In this document: piece by piece, positions 8,863 through 17,065 of the stretch | Layout: each line of letters begins with the position of its first letter | How positions within the stretch are numbered: the stretch's first letter is position 1 | The notes under the pieces: generated by a model | Told to the model about the DNA's origin: nothing | Databases searched by the model: none | What the model saw: the letters and a program-made list of their open reading frames with translations, nothing else | NCBI RefSeq assembly: GCF_000769655.1 | Contig: NZ_CP008887.1 | Location: forward strand, 992,001 to 1,056,000 | Direction: 5' to 3' | From: Thermococcus eurythermalis | GTDB taxonomy: Archaea > Methanobacteriota_B > Thermococci > Thermococcales > Thermococcaceae | Length of the DNA: 64,000 bases | Program-made: the position numbers and the translations under genes

Positions 8863-9933
8863 TCAAAGCACTATTAGCTCCCGCTCCGCCTTTGTTAGCC
8901 TCTTTCCCCTACCACTCAATACAACAACGTCGTCCTCTATCCTGACACCTCCGAGACTGGGGACGTAGATGCCGGGCTCTATTGTGAAAGTCATGCCGTT
9001 TTCGAGGACTGTCTCTTCGGTGGGGCCGATGTACGGCTCCTCGTGGACGTCCAGGCCAAGACCGTGCCCGGTTCTGTGGGTGAAGTATTTGCCGTAGCCG
9101 GCCCTTGCTATCGTGTCCCGCGCGGCCCTGTCAACTTCCTTTGCCTTTACTCCTTCCCTTACGGTCTGAAACGCGTTTTCCTGAGCCTCCCAGACAACCT
9201 CGTAAATCTTGATGAGCTTTTCATCTGGCTGTCCGAGGGCTATCGTCCTCGTTATGTCCGAGCAGTAGCCCTTCCATTTTGCACCGTAGTCGAGCACCAC
9301 CATGTCTCCTTTCCGTAGTTTTCTGTCCCCCGGCTCGTGGTGGGGATTGGCACCGTTCTCACCGGAAGCGACTATCGGCTCGAAGGAGATTCCGTCCGAG
9401 CGTTCCCTTATCGCGAGCTCTATCTTTAGGGCGAGCTCTCTCTCAGTCATCCCAACCAAATCCCAGCTCAGGATTTCGTTGAAAACCTCGTCTACGACCT
9501 TTGCCGCCCTCTCCATGAGCCTGATTTCATCGTCGTCTTTTCGCATTCTCAGTTCCTTCATAACGATGCTGAGGGGATAAGGCCTCATTCTGACAGTTCT
9601 GCTGATTTCTATGAGCCAGTCTGCGCGCATTGTGTTCTCAATCAGGAGTTTTCCATCGCTCAGGCTCAGGTCGTGCATAATCGTTGCGAGCTTTGCATAG
9701 GGGTTCTCCCCGTCGCGCCAGAACGTAACAGGAACGTCCTCAATAACGTTCTCGTAGAGGCTCGGTGCGAGGATGTGGAAGTCCCCTTTCGGGTTTACTG
9801 CGAGAATGGTCGGCCTCTCGCCTGCTTCGTGGATTCTAATGCCAGTCAGATAGTAAAAGTTCGAGCCGGGACTTATAAGCGCCCCATCGAAGTCTCTCTC
9901 TTTCATTACTTTTGCGAACTTCTCGATCCGCAT
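8863..9933 (-). CDS. pepQ: Xaa-Pro dipeptidase (prolidase)
   Basis: A 356-residue cytosolic metallopeptidase of the M24 pita-bread fold that cleaves Xaa-Pro dipeptides. The five metal ligands are all present: D215 (VLDYG), D226 (CSDITRT), H290 (RTGHGLG), E319 (TIEPGIY) and E333 (RIEDDVV), each offset by six from the Pyrococcus furiosus prolidase numbering (D209, D220, H284, E313, E327). The N-terminal dimerisation/creatinase-like domain covers about 1-125. It fits the peptide-fermenting lifestyle of Thermococcales. The next gene upstream on the same strand, a PAP2 protein, ends 26 bases before this start and may be co-transcribed. Confidence 0.95.
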   Translation of the reverse strand: MRIEKFAKVMKERDFDGALISPGSNFYYLTGIRIHEAGERPTILAVNPKGDFHILAPSLYENVIEDVPVTFWRDGENPYAKLATIMHDLSLSDGKLLIENTMRADWLIEISRTVRMRPYPLSIVMKELRMRKDDDEIRLMERAAKVVDEVFNEILSWDLVGMTERELALKIELAIRERSDGISFEPIVASGENGANPHHEPGDRKLRKGDMVVLDYGAKWKGYCSDITRTIALGQPDEKLIKIYEVVWEAQENAFQTVREGVKAKEVDRAARDTIARAGYGKYFTHRTGHGLGLDVHEEPYIGPTEETVLENGMTFTIEPGIYVPSLGGVRIEDDVVVLSGRGKRLTKAERELIVL

Positions 9934-9958
9934 ACGACCACCTTTTAGTTATTTCTCT

Positions 9959-10609
9959 TCAGGCCTTAAACAATTTTCTGCCATCTTTCTCAATCTCTAC
10001 CGCGGCAAGTGCCACGAGAAGGCCTGCCACTGCGTCCCATACCCAGTGCTCCCCAAGGAAAACCGTCGAGGGTGGGACGAGCGCAAGAAAGATTGCCAGG
10101 GGTATTGCGTCCTTTCTTTTTGTCTCCAGAACCGAAAACAGGCCTATGAACGCCAGTGTGCAGTGGGGCGACGGGAAGACGAACTCCGGTCTTGCCGTCC
10201 AGTCGTTGGGCGCGTAGCGTTCCGGGAGGACGTAGACGACATGGGGGGCGTGGACGTGGAATATCAGGAAGGATATTGCCAGTATCCCGAAGCCGAGTGC
10301 GAACCTGGTGGCGAGCCGTCTGGCTTTCTCCTGCTGGGTGAGGACAAAATAGAGCGCCGGCAACCAGAAGCTGCCTGCAAAGCCCGCCCTGTAAATCGCC
10401 CTCATGAAGGCGTGGAATGCCCTGTGTGAGACCGTCCAGCTGACGAGGGAGTACTCGAAGTGGTATGACGTCAGCGGGAGCTTGAGGAAGTGCGGGAGTA
10501 TATCAACGCTCCAGCGACCTATGTACGGGTAAACCAGGGCGTAGGCGTACCAGGAGATATAAACGATAATGAACGGGACGAGGCGTCTGAGTTTTTCTCT
10601 GACCATCAT
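9959..10609 (-). CDS. PAP2-superfamily membrane protein (phosphatase or phosphotransferase)
   Basis: A 216-residue protein with five or six transmembrane helices. Two of the PAP2 motifs are readable: [11 protein letters not shown] (motif 2, PSxH) and [13 protein letters not shown] (motif 3, HxxxD), which supply the catalytic histidines. Such enzymes hydrolyse or transfer phosphate groups on lipids such as prenyl diphosphates or inositol phospholipids; the [14 protein letters not shown] segment before motif 2 recalls the AUR1/inositol-phosphotransferase branch. Two consecutive ATGs (10609, 10606) are possible and the ribosome binding site is weak. It is divergently oriented to the L15e gene. 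Confidence 0.75.
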   Translation of the reverse strand: MMVREKLRRLVPFIIVYISWYAYALVYPYIGRWSVDILPHFLKLPLTSYHFEYSLVSWTVSHRAFHAFMRAIYRAGFAGSFWLPALYFVLTQQEKARRLATRFALGFGILAISFLIFHVHAPHVVYVLPERYAPNDWTARPEFVFPSPHCTLAFIGLFSVLETKRKDAIPLAIFLALVPPSTVFLGEHWVWDAVAGLLVALAAVEIEKDGRKLFKA

Positions 10610-10659
10610 ATCCAGTTAATCCGCAACCCTTAAAAACTAACCCTCGAAACTCGACCGAC

Positions 10660-10705
10660 TGGGCGGGTTCGCCCGCGGGATGTTCCGCTCTGCGGAGAAC
10701 CACAA
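10660..10705 (+). promoter_or_regulatory. Two consecutive hairpins in the L15e leader
   Basis: Between a TATA-like TTAAAAAC at about 10629-10637 and the L15e start the plus strand contains GCGGG-TTCG-CCCGC (UUCG-type tetraloop) and then TCCGC-TCT-GCGGA. They lie at or just after the expected transcription start. They could be a ribosomal-protein leader structure, or part of a small RNA ending in ACAAACA, which would suit an H/ACA-like 3' box. I cannot choose between these. Confidence 0.4.
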
Positions 10706-10725
10706 ACAGGGAAGAGGTGAAAGAG

Positions 10726-11310
10726 ATGGGAATGTACAAGTACATTAGGGAAGCCTGGAAGAGCCCCAAGAAGAGCTACGTGGGAGAGCTCCTCAAGAAG
10801 AGGATGGTTAAGTGGAGGAGAGAGCCCGTTGTCGTTCGCGTTGAGAGGCCGACGAGGCTTGACCGCGCCCGTTCGCTCGGCTACCAGGCCAAGCAGGGCT
10901 ACGTCATCGTTCGCGTTAGGGTTAGAAGAGGAGGAAGGAAGAGGCCCCGCTGGAAGGGCGGAAGGAAGCCGAGCAAGATGGGTATGGTCAAGTACTCGCC
11001 GAAGAAGAGCCTCCAGTGGATAGCCGAGGAGAAGGCCGCGAGAAAGTTCCCGAACCTCGAGGTTCTCAACTCCTACTGGGTTGGCGAGGACGGAATGTAC
11101 AAGTGGTTTGAGGTCATAATGGTCGACCCGCACCACCCGGTCATAAAGAGCGACCCGAAGATAGCCTGGATTGCCCTCAAGCCCCACAAGGGTAGGGTCT
11201 TCCGCGGACTCACCAGCGCCGGCAGGAAGAGCCGCGGCCTGAGGAACAAGGGTAAGGGTGCCGAAAAGGTCAGGCCCAGCGTGAGGGCCAACAAGGGTAA
11301 GGGCAAGTGA
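10726..11310 (+). CDS. rpl15e: 50S ribosomal protein L15e
   Basis: A 194-residue basic protein of the large ribosomal subunit, found in archaea and eukaryotes only. It begins [17 protein letters not shown] and ends with the lysine/glycine-rich VRANKGKGK, matching Pyrococcus L15e in length and sequence. The ATG at 10726 follows GAGGTGA; a GTG three codons earlier overlaps that site. It stands alone here, with a T-rich terminator directly after the stop. Confidence 0.98.
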   Translation: MGMYKYIREAWKSPKKSYVGELLKKRMVKWRREPVVVRVERPTRLDRARSLGYQAKQGYVIVRVRVRRGGRKRPRWKGGRKPSKMGMVKYSPKKSLQWIAEEKAARKFPNLEVLNSYWVGEDGMYKWFEVIMVDPHHPVIKSDPKIAWIALKPHKGRVFRGLTSAGRKSRGLRNKGKGAEKVRPSVRANKGKGK

Positions 11311-11338
11311 TGTTGTTATTCTTTTTTTGAGTTTTTTG
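11311..11338 (+). terminator. T-run terminator after rpl15e
   Basis: The stop codon of L15e is followed within about ten bases by a run of seven T and then a run of six T, the usual signal for intrinsic termination by archaeal RNA polymerase. It overlaps the last codons of the convergent winged-helix gene. Confidence 0.6.
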
Positions 11339-11636
11339 AAATTATTTCAACATGTACACCTTTTTCTAGCCGAATTACCAAGGTGTTGATGGTTGTATAA
11401 TATAGAATTTTCTTCGAGCGTGTGCAATATTTTTTGCTCAAAACCCCTGTTTCAACCATTTTTTCGAGTTCTCTGTATATGCTTTCCCTGCGAAGAGGTT
11501 TATAGCGCTGTGAGTACTCTCTAAATACTTCTGCGGCGGAGAGCTCACCTTTCTCGGATATTATTTCCAAAAGCTCTATCCGCGTTTCAGAGGACAATGA
11601 TTTTAGTAATCTAGCTATAGTTTTTGCATCATTCAT
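11316..11636 (-). CDS. Winged-helix transcriptional regulator (ArsR-like)
   Basis: A 106-residue DNA-binding protein. The pattern LLKSLSSETRIELLEII, then GELSAAEVFREY and RRESIYRELEKMVETGVL, is a winged helix-turn-helix of the ArsR type; the C-terminal wing is ILYYTTINTLVIRLEKG. No metal-binding cysteine pair is visible. Low GC and its position back-to-back with the restriction gene (118 bases between start codons) suggest that it belongs to the restriction-modification island and may control expression of the endonuclease, like the C proteins of other systems although from a different family. That role is inferred from position only. Confidence 0.7.
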   Translation of the reverse strand: MNDAKTIARLLKSLSSETRIELLEIISEKGELSAAEVFREYSQRYKPLRRESIYRELEKMVETGVLSKKYCTRSKKILYYTTINTLVIRLEKGVHVEIISKNSKKE

Positions 11637-11717
11637 ACTACATCAATGTTCTTTCTTATTGTGACCTTTTTGTAATTTTGTTGTTTTTCTTGTTAACATG
11701 TTTCGTGCATTGTCAAA

Positions 11718-11753
11718 AAAATCTCATATAATCCCTTTCGCACATAGTAATAT
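11718..11753 (+). promoter_or_regulatory. Promoter giving a leaderless restriction-gene mRNA
   Basis: An A-rich BRE (CAAAAAAAT) precedes CATATAAT at about 11725-11732, and the ATG of the endonuclease lies only about 25 bases beyond the TATA centre with no ribosome binding site between. This geometry predicts a leaderless transcript starting at the ATG. The segment is shared with the divergent winged-helix gene. Confidence 0.55.
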
Positions 11754-12662
11754 ATGACGACTCGAAAAAACAATGCTCCCAAATTTAGAAATTCTGGATT
11801 TGCAATACGTTGGCACCAGGGTAGATGGGCAGAAGAAAAAGTCTACGAGTCAATAAACAGTACTGGTACCCTTGTGGCACTGTACTATGGCCGTTCGGGG
11901 GTAGGCCCTTCAGATAAGTCGAAAGTGTCTGAGTATTGGCAGGAGTATAAGTCTATAGAAAAATATGGAAAACGTCCCGACATCCTCGTATTCAAACGAG
12001 AAGTATATGAGGATCTAAAAAATGAGCTCCCCGAGGATCTAACTGTTGTTCCTGAAGATGACATTGAAGATATTGTTAAAAAGAGTCTTGGTGGGATAGA
12101 GGTCGAAATGAGCATGTGGATATCTTCTAAAATGCCGGACTATGGAAAACCAATCACAAAAAAGAACATGACACTGCCAACAATTTGGATTAAGGTAGAA
12201 GATTTACCCGGATTAGTACAATGGAAAGAACACTACAACAAGCCCATTTATTCGGTTCAGGTCTTCTTGGATCAGGCATTCATGGTGTCTTTTGATTGGG
12301 TATTGGATACACTAAATAACTATGGAGTCCCTATCCTTAACGACACAAAACTCAGGGAACTATTCCAGCGAGAGAAAGGCAAACGGAATGGAGTACTGTC
12401 ACAGTTATGGAAAAACAAGGGGATACTCTTAACTGTTCAGAAGTATGGTGATAGACCTGCAGACTCTTCGGAATCTCTTAAAGCCGTTTTGAGGGTTGCA
12501 TATAGCTCGGGGGTTAAATTTGGTGTTTTCACGAAGAAACCTCAATTTAAGGCTGGTATCATTGAACAGTCGAATGGTCAGATTATACCCTTTGTAAAGC
12601 CTGTAGGGGGTATTTTAAAAATGACAGAAGAAGCAGAAAAAGTGTTCTTAGGGTGTGGTTAG
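11754..12662 (+). CDS. Type II restriction endonuclease, AccI-like
   Basis: A 302-residue protein of low GC. The N-terminal part (FAIRWHQGRWAEEKVYESIN, YGRSGVGPSD, YGKRPDILVF) and GGIEVEMSMW resemble, from memory, AccI-family endonucleases annotated in archaea. RPD followed about 40 residues later by EVE gives a candidate PD-(D/E)xK-type nuclease centre, in which the usual lysine is replaced by Glu as in BamHI. The neighbouring adenine methylase gene converges with it (11 bases between the stop codons), the normal pairing for a type II system. The recognition sequence cannot be read from the protein. The start is leaderless. Confidence 0.68.
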   Translation: MTTRKNNAPKFRNSGFAIRWHQGRWAEEKVYESINSTGTLVALYYGRSGVGPSDKSKVSEYWQEYKSIEKYGKRPDILVFKREVYEDLKNELPEDLTVVPEDDIEDIVKKSLGGIEVEMSMWISSKMPDYGKPITKKNMTLPTIWIKVEDLPGLVQWKEHYNKPIYSVQVFLDQAFMVSFDWVLDTLNNYGVPILNDTKLRELFQREKGKRNGVLSQLWKNKGILLTVQKYGDRPADSSESLKAVLRVAYSSGVKFGVFTKKPQFKAGIIEQSNGQIIPFVKPVGGILKMTEEAEKVFLGCG

Positions 12663-12673
12663 ATTGACAAGAA

Positions 12674-14428
12674 CTACATTTCTTTGTTATTCAACTTTTT
12701 GTGTTTTTCAAAAATTTCAAATAATGTTTTTTGATTAGATTTTTGTTTAGAGGAGATACTATTGTCCAAAATTTCTGGGGGCAGTAATATCTTATCTAAT
12801 TCACGAGGCTCAAGTTTTATCGTATTCTCTCCATAATTTTTACTAGTAGCTCTGAGTTGCTCTTGAACTTCTTCTCCATTTAAGAATTTGACAATATTAA
12901 CTAACGTCTCGCGAGACAATTTAATCTTGGGATATAGGCATAGGAACGAATTAAGGGGCACGACTTTGGCATCATTCAATACAAACTTTGGCCTGCCTCT
13001 GGAGAGGTACGATACGAAAATCGCGGGGGGATCCCTTTTTTCGAGTTTATACCAAGGATTCCTAGTTTTTACTAGGCTTCTTTGAGGAATCCCTTCCTCT
13101 TCGCCTCGTTTGATGTATTTTCTAACGTTTATGTCGTGTTCCCCTTTTGTTAAGTCAATTAAATATACTTTTTTCCCCTTGTTTTTTAGATTTTCCCAAT
13201 CTTCTTTTGTGAATATCATACCCTTAACGTCTCTTGATCGCGAGATTGCAGGGATTGCTATATCACGTGGGAGACCAAATTTTCTCAGTTCTTCCTCAGA
13301 CAACAAAAAGTAAGAATTTGCTCCTGTAGCCACTCCGCGCATTATTTTAAATACTTCTTTAAGCGGAATACCCTCAAAAGAAAGGTTGGCTTCATATACG
13401 AGCATAGTCCAGTATGCATCGTTGGATAATTTTTTTACGTCAATGTTCTTTTTTAGTTGTATCTCTATTTTATTATTGATCTTGCACAAATTCATTGATA
13501 TCTTATCTGGCTTATTTAAAGAATCAAAATACGAAATAACTGCTCCCACGTCGGCATCGGGAAATACATTCTGGTTATCAAATATGTCGAGTCTCTTTGG
13601 ATACATTTCTGATGTTATAATGAACTTTTTGACTCTTCTCGCAGAAATTGAGTCATATATAAGACGAGGAGTAATTATAGTAGCATACTTCCACAGTCTT
13701 TGATGTCCAAGTATGTTAAGAACAAAATACACAAACAAGCTAGATTTTTTGGGGGGTGTAATTCTGATTTTGTTTTTAATGTTTTCCAAATATACCTCTT
13801 TCAGATCCCCTAGGGCATGATGTCTGGTATAGGGGGGATTAGAGATCCATAAATCTGCAGAAGGGAGATCTTTTTTTAGCAGGAAATCTCCAAGAATTAA
13901 CTTATATTTTCTGAATGGATATTTAGTTAGTTGGTATCGCAAAATATCTAGTAAAATTGGTGATTTTTCAATACCATAGTAGTGTTTAATGCCTAATGTA
14001 TATCCCTTCTTCAAAAATGCACCTCCTCCAGAACCGACATCAAAAATCGAGGTTATTTTCTCAGAAGACTCGGCTATAGTTTGAGCTATCATCCATTCCG
14101 CAATCCTATCCGGGGTCCAGAACTGTCCCCATGCTCGCCTTGACGTCACGTTTAGAATGTTTATGTACAAATCTGCAGGATCGACATTATGTATCCGTGC
14201 TTTTATCTGTTCTACACTCGTTCTGTCAACTATTGCTGGGAGTTTTTTCCTAATTTCTAGTAGCTCTAAAATATATGGGCGTTCTTGTTCATGAAATGAT
14301 TGAAGATCGACTTCAAAATCTCTTATTCCATAGTTATCTGCAATTTCTTTAGACACTAACCACAAAGATAATAGTTTAGGATTGCTCTTTACTGCTCTGT
14401 ACGCTTCAGGTACTTTTGATGTGGTCAT
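12674..14428 (-). CDS. N6-adenine DNA methyltransferase, gamma class (TaqI-like)
   Basis: A 584-residue modification methylase. The SAM-binding motif I is IFDVGSGGGAFL (about 127-138) preceded by motif X (WGQFWTPDRIAEWM), and motif IV is the catalytic NPPYTRHH (about 197-204), giving the X-I-IV order of gamma-class m6A enzymes. The second half (about 330-540) has the layout of a target-recognition domain, with SYLSRGRPKFVLN and a C-terminal LPPEILDN segment. It should protect the host from the adjacent endonuclease. The start at 14428 follows GTGAGGT. AT-rich codon use sets the whole 11.3-14.4 kb segment apart from its neighbours and suggests horizontal acquisition. Confidence 0.88.
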   Translation of the reverse strand: MTTSKVPEAYRAVKSNPKLLSLWLVSKEIADNYGIRDFEVDLQSFHEQERPYILELLEIRKKLPAIVDRTSVEQIKARIHNVDPADLYINILNVTSRRAWGQFWTPDRIAEWMIAQTIAESSEKITSIFDVGSGGGAFLKKGYTLGIKHYYGIEKSPILLDILRYQLTKYPFRKYKLILGDFLLKKDLPSADLWISNPPYTRHHALGDLKEVYLENIKNKIRITPPKKSSLFVYFVLNILGHQRLWKYATIITPRLIYDSISARRVKKFIITSEMYPKRLDIFDNQNVFPDADVGAVISYFDSLNKPDKISMNLCKINNKIEIQLKKNIDVKKLSNDAYWTMLVYEANLSFEGIPLKEVFKIMRGVATGANSYFLLSEEELRKFGLPRDIAIPAISRSRDVKGMIFTKEDWENLKNKGKKVYLIDLTKGEHDINVRKYIKRGEEEGIPQRSLVKTRNPWYKLEKRDPPAIFVSYLSRGRPKFVLNDAKVVPLNSFLCLYPKIKLSRETLVNIVKFLNGEEVQEQLRATSKNYGENTIKLEPRELDKILLPPEILDNSISSKQKSNQKTLFEIFEKHKKLNNKEM

Positions 14429-14629
14429 TGTACCTCACAGCGAGGAATGCATTATGGCATTTAAATGTTGTTGTTTTATTTGTACTATCTTCTTCTGAAG
14501 CCGTTCTTGGTGTTCTTCTGAAAGTTTTGATGTCTCTCGATAGGTATGTATTTAGGCTGACCGTCCGTGCCCCCGGAGTGCCACTCACCTTTTTAAATCC
14601 CTCCTCCAAAGGAGTTCTGGTGGGAGAAG

Positions 14630-15088
14630 ATGACGCTCAGGGCACACCACGTCAGGATTACCACGTTCATCCAGGCAACTGAAGATGAGGACAAGGTTCT
14701 TGAGGCGATAGGGACGTTCATTCCCGAGGAAATCGACGACGAGGACATTCACTTCGACATCCTTGAGACGGAGGGCTTTTTCGGGAACCCGATTAAGGTC
14801 GTTAACGTCGAGATAAAGAGGAGCAAAGCTGTGAGGGCTTTCCTCAGGCACTTCAAGGAGCTCCTTGACGAGGAAGCAAAGCGCTACATCCTTGAGAACC
14901 TTGAGGAGAAGGTTGACGAAGAGGGGACGCTCTACGTCCGCTTCAACAAGCAGAAGGCGTACCTCGGCGAGCCCGAGATAGACGAGGGCGGCGACACGAT
15001 TCAGGTCAAGATAAAGGTCAAGGCCTTTCCGATGAGGAAAGAGGCCGTCGTTAAGTCAGTCATGGAGTGGCTGGAGGACGGGGAATGA
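14630..15088 (+). CDS. RNA-binding protein of the COG1325 family (predicted exosome-associated)
   Basis: A 152-residue protein matching the archaeal family predicted to bind RNA and act with the exosome. Readable features are HHVRITTFIQATEDEDKVLEAI, ETEGFFGNPIKVVNVEIKR and a C-terminal beta-strand block IKVKAFPMRKEAV. The ATG follows GGTGGGAG, with a TTTTTAAAT promoter element about 35 bases upstream. Its last four bases overlap the start of the RNase P protein gene (ATGA), so the two are translationally coupled, which suits a shared role in RNA metabolism. Biochemical function is known only by inference for this family. Confidence 0.82.
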   Translation: MTLRAHHVRITTFIQATEDEDKVLEAIGTFIPEEIDDEDIHFDILETEGFFGNPIKVVNVEIKRSKAVRAFLRHFKELLDEEAKRYILENLEEKVDEEGTLYVRFNKQKAYLGEPEIDEGGDTIQVKIKVKAFPMRKEAVVKSVMEWLEDGE

Positions 15089-15744
15089 GCGAGGAAGTCT
15101 CGTTTTCAAGGGACTACTTCATCGAGATGGACGTGAGAAGCGAGGAAGCCTACGAGCTGGCCAGCGAGTGGTTTGACGAGGTGGTCTTCACCAAAAAGCT
15201 CGTCCTCGACCGCGAGCCCGACTGGGACTCGCTCAAGGAGGAGCTCCGGGAGCTGAGGAAGGCCTACGGGAAGGTGGCCGTCCTGTTGGTCACCAAAAAG
15301 CCGAGCCTCGTGCGCGAGTTCAAGAGCAGAAACCTGAAGGCCCTGCTCTACGTTCAGGGCGGGGACATGAGGGTCAACAGGATGGCAATAGAGGCCAAGG
15401 CAGATGCCCTTATAAGCCCCTGGCTCGGCAGGAGGGACTACGGCTTCGACCACACTTTAGCGGGAATGGCCGGGAGAAGGGGCGTTGCCATAGGGTTTTC
15501 GCTCTCCCCGCTTTTGCGGGCTGGCCCGTATGAGCGGGCGCTGATGCTTCGCTTCATGGCAAAGGCCTGGGAGCTCGTCAGGAAGTACCGCGTGCCCCGG
15601 TTCATCACCAGCTCGGCGGAGAGCAAATGGGAAGTCCGCGGGCCGAGGGACTTGATGAGCCTTGGAATAAACATAGGAATGGAAATTCCGGAGGCCAGGG
15701 CGAGCCTGAACTTCCATCCGAGGAAGATTTTATCCGGGGTCTGA
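15085..15744 (+). CDS. rnp3: Ribonuclease P protein component 3 (Rpp30)
   Basis: A 219-residue TIM-barrel-like protein subunit of archaeal RNase P, which processes the 5' ends of pre-tRNAs. Diagnostic stretches are FIEMDVRSEEAYELA, DALISPWLGRRDYGFDHTLA, the GVAIGFSLSPLL block and RFITSSAESKWEVRGPRDL. The ATG at 15085 overlaps the stop of the upstream gene. An in-frame alternative at 15067 lies deep in the upstream gene and is less likely. Confidence 0.93.
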   Translation: MSEEVSFSRDYFIEMDVRSEEAYELASEWFDEVVFTKKLVLDREPDWDSLKEELRELRKAYGKVAVLLVTKKPSLVREFKSRNLKALLYVQGGDMRVNRMAIEAKADALISPWLGRRDYGFDHTLAGMAGRRGVAIGFSLSPLLRAGPYERALMLRFMAKAWELVRKYRVPRFITSSAESKWEVRGPRDLMSLGINIGMEIPEARASLNFHPRKILSGV

Positions 15745-15778
15745 GCCGGGGCGGATTCTGCTTCTCATGCCTTCATCA

Positions 15779-15819
15779 CCAAATTGCAATTTTGGCAGAA
15801 ATTATTTCTAATTTTGGCA
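15779..15819. promoter_or_regulatory. Possible operator upstream of the methionine operon
   Basis: A near-palindrome CCAAATTGCAATTTTGG (15779-15795) is followed by AGAAATTATTTCT, and the decamer AATTTTGGCA occurs twice (15788-15797 and 15810-15819), 22 bases apart, i.e. on the same face of the helix. They lie about 110-140 bases upstream of the TATA box of the cystathionine gamma-synthase operon. A methionine- or amino-acid-responsive regulator is a natural candidate, but no site consensus is recognised. Confidence 0.35.
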
Positions 15820-15920
15820 TTTGTGTGTTAAAATCCAGTGGGAAAAGAAAGCTTGACTTGTCTTTTCTGTGACTTTTCAAAGTTGTATAACTCTCAAGAA
15901 TATTTAGTGTCTAAGAATAT

Positions 15921-15938
15921 GTCGAAAAATATATAAAT
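15921..15938 (+). promoter_or_regulatory. Strong BRE/TATA promoter of the methionine/homoserine operon
   Basis: CGAAAAA (BRE) is followed directly by TATATAAAT. Transcription should start about 20-25 bases downstream, leaving a very short leader carrying the GGTGAT binding site ahead of the ATG at 15968. No other convincing promoter is seen before 23017, so the seven genes that follow probably share this one. Confidence 0.75.
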
Positions 15939-15967
15939 TGGGCCCCTTATTCTGTGTCGGTGATTGC

Positions 15968-17065
15968 ATGAGACCCCTCCACGAGCCGGTCTACGTTACG
16001 GCGGTGTTCAGGCAGGCAGGTGAAACGGAGCTCTCAGACAGGGGCTTTGACCTGAAGTACAGCAGGGAAGAGAACCCCACCGTCAGGGTTCTCGAAAAGA
16101 GCGTCTCCCTGCTTGAGGGCGGGCGCGATGCCCTGGCTTTCAACAGCGGAATGGGGGCAATAAGCTGCCTCTACCTGTCCCAGCTTTCAGCGGGAAGCGA
16201 GGTCGTCGTCCCGATGGAGGCCTACGGCACGACGGTTCAGCTTGCGGAGGAGCTCGGCAAGTTCGGGGTTCGGGTCAAACTTGCCTATCCGAGTGCAGAG
16301 GCCATAGCCGAGGCGATTGGGGAGAACACGTCCCTCGTGCTCCTTGAAACGGTGACAAACCCTACGCTGAAGGTGATAGACGTCCCCGAAGTCATAAAGA
16401 GGGCGCGGGAAGTTGGGGCGAAGGTCGTCGTTGACAACACATTCTCGCCTACAGTCTTCCACCCGCTCAAGGCAGGCGCCGACGGGGTCGTCCACAGCCT
16501 CACGAAGTACATCGCCGGCCACAACGACGTCCTTGGAGGGGCGATAGTCCTCGGGAGCCTTGACGTCTCCGGACTCTGGCACTGGCGCAGGAGGCTGGGC
16601 TCAATAATCCAGCCATTGGATGCGTGGCTCGTCGTGAGGGGTATGAAGACCCTTGAAGTCCGCTTTGAGAGGCTGAGCAGAAACGCACTTGCAGTGGCCG
16701 AGTTCCTGAGCGAGCACCCCAGGGTGCGGGAGGTGCACTATCCCGGCCTTAAAGAAGACCCCCACCACGAAACCGCGCGGAGGCTCTTTGAGAGGCCCCT
16801 CTACGGTGGTGTGGTCTCTTTCAAGCACGCGGGCGGAAAGGGGGGTGCGGTGGGCTTTCTCCGCTCCCTGAGAAAGATATTCCCGTCCCCCTCACTTGGG
16901 GGCGTTGAAAGCATTGCTTCCTACCCCGTCATGAGCGCGGCCAAAACAATGCCCCCGGAGCGGAGGGAGCTTCTCGGAATCACAGACGACCTTGTGCGTC
17001 TATCAATCGGCATTGAAGATGTCGACGAGCTGATAGAAGACATTGACAGAGCGTTGGGGAGGTGA
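15968..17065 (+). CDS. metB: Cystathionine gamma-synthase-family PLP enzyme
   Basis: A 365-residue enzyme of the Cys/Met-metabolism PLP family. The cofactor lysine is K180 in HSLTKYIAGHND; DNTFSPTVFHPL and the substrate-binding SREENPTVRVLE are also present. It should join an activated homoserine to cysteine (cystathionine) or to sulfide (homocysteine). As homoserine kinase is in the same operon and no homoserine acyltransferase is visible, O-phosphohomoserine is the probable substrate, as for plant CGS; this is inferred from context. A beta- or gamma-lyase cannot be excluded by sequence alone. The start at 15968 follows GGTGAT; the upstream TTG would have no binding site. Its stop overlaps the next start. 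Confidence 0.82.
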   Translation: MRPLHEPVYVTAVFRQAGETELSDRGFDLKYSREENPTVRVLEKSVSLLEGGRDALAFNSGMGAISCLYLSQLSAGSEVVVPMEAYGTTVQLAEELGKFGVRVKLAYPSAEAIAEAIGENTSLVLLETVTNPTLKVIDVPEVIKRAREVGAKVVVDNTFSPTVFHPLKAGADGVVHSLTKYIAGHNDVLGGAIVLGSLDVSGLWHWRRRLGSIIQPLDAWLVVRGMKTLEVRFERLSRNALAVAEFLSEHPRVREVHYPGLKEDPHHETARRLFERPLYGGVVSFKHAGGKGGAVGFLRSLRKIFPSPSLGGVESIASYPVMSAAKTMPPERRELLGITDDLVRLSIGIEDVDELIEDIDRALGR

